Shown in pieces: positions 63,190-64,000 of a stretch of DNA of 64,000 bases. Under the pieces are notes generated by a model. The model had not been told where the DNA came from. It ran no database searches and was given only the letters and a program-made list of their open reading frames with translations. Made by a program: the position numbers and the translations under genes. Source of the DNA: Saururus chinensis (taxonomy: Eukaryota > Streptophyta > Magnoliopsida > Piperales > Saururaceae). The DNA is taken from NCBI GenBank assembly GCA_035235625.1, contig CP141146.1:5574501-5638500 (forward strand), given 5' to 3'. Positions within the stretch are counted from its first letter, which is position 1; each line of letters begins with the position of its first letter.

Positions 63190-64000
63190 TTCCCCATCCA
63201 TTATCCTTTCATTAGTTAAGACATATTAACAGACAATTTGTGAATTTATCTTGTAAATCTCTCTTATACCAAGTTGGCAAACCCCCAATTTCTAAGTATA
63301 GTTTATTTTTGTGAAAACACATTTTGTTCCTTTTTTTCAAAAGAAAATATCTTAAACCCCATTTGTCCATCTTGTTTATTATAGCGATCAAATCATATGG
63401 AATAAAATATTAAAATAAAGAATTTGGGGTATGAGTACTATCTATCTTCATAATCATTTGAATGTAATATCAATAACTCTAATAAAGATTTATATAAATG
63501 ATACATTAAAATTTCAACAAAACTCACAAGTTCACAATTGTCTATTAACAACATTTAAACCAATAAAAGAGAAATTACACACTCACGTGCCTAGTCAAAC
63601 CTAGTGAAAGTATCTCCATGATTGTAGAGTATATATTCATTACAACTATGTCCTTCACATACCTTTGAGTCTTGACCCGAACACCTACACCACAAAGGAT
63701 GCTAAGTATATAGAAATACTTAGCGAGATAACAATTTTAAATAAGCATAAAAACTCGATCATTCATTCTATTTGCAAACAAAACCCTTCCTGAATGTTCT
63801 CTAGATATAATGACTTTATCTAGGCGTTTCGCACTCATAGATATTGAGCCACCACATAATAACCTCAATGTTATAAAGTTTGTCTCTCCCTATCCACGCG
63901 ATGAAATAAAGGCTCATTAGGGATCATGGAGCCTAATGTTAAGATTATGACTTTTCATGATCATCGAACCTCATGTAGTGTGTTACTCTAGGACCAGTTA
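61171..64000. other. Transposon debris and AT-rich sequence, no firm gene
   Basis: 61525-61700 is a hAT-type terminal region (TAGGGTTGCAAG, with GGCCCG repeats) matching the left end of the shell at 2164. It is followed by a pyrimidine-rich leader-like stretch. Around 62230-62500 a frame-shifted Gln-rich peptide (QPQQQQPQQQPLSQQ) and MRATLSKFMDITAQRFYEL can be read, probably a decayed transposon protein. 63154-63186 is an (AT)n microsatellite. I see no other gene to the window end. Confidence 0.4.

Overview
The window is nuclear DNA of a flowering plant. The evidence is spliced GT-AG genes (a type I ACC synthase, a CNNM/DUF21-CBS membrane protein, a plant-type glutaminyl cyclase and cytosolic ribosomal protein S10), an AT-rich intergenic background, and nested plant transposons of the CACTA, hAT, Copia and Gypsy-type LTR classes plus many MITEs. 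I cannot name the species.

Layout. 1-214 may be an exon of a gene cut by the window edge. 2164-7614 is a nest: a hAT-like shell holding two related, oppositely oriented LTRs, one of them a clean 2.0-kb solo LTR with a GAGGT target duplication. 7615-14900 is intergenic, with several MITEs and the ACC synthase promoter. 15134-28158 (+) is ACC synthase in four exons. Its third intron is 11.3 kb because it holds a 10.8-kb CACTA transposon with a perfect ATT target duplication and two complete transposon genes. 30615-34938 (-) is a 13-exon DUF21/CBS protein of 509 aa; its last intron holds a 1.35-kb non-autonomous hAT element. 35552-39625 is a larger, decayed member of the same hAT family. It carries a transposase pseudogene and a 115-bp inverted duplication over the transposase start. 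40897-45960 (-) is a decayed Copia element split by an oppositely oriented NBS-LRR resistance-gene fragment. 50932-56921 (-) is an 11-exon glutaminyl cyclase of 332 aa. 58543-60916 (-) is RPS10 in five coding exons (180 aa), with two MITEs in its last intron and a telo-box/site-II promoter. The remainder to 64000 is hAT-like debris, AT-rich sequence and a microsatellite.

The four host genes do not form a pathway: ethylene precursor synthesis, an ion-transport-related membrane protein, N-terminal pyroglutamate formation and translation. What links the window is transposon activity inside introns. ACC synthase, the DUF21 gene and RPS10 each keep an intact, in-frame coding sequence although transposons have landed in their introns. 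Exon borders were set by hand from splice consensus and homologous protein frames; every host-gene model and both CACTA gene models sum to whole codons.
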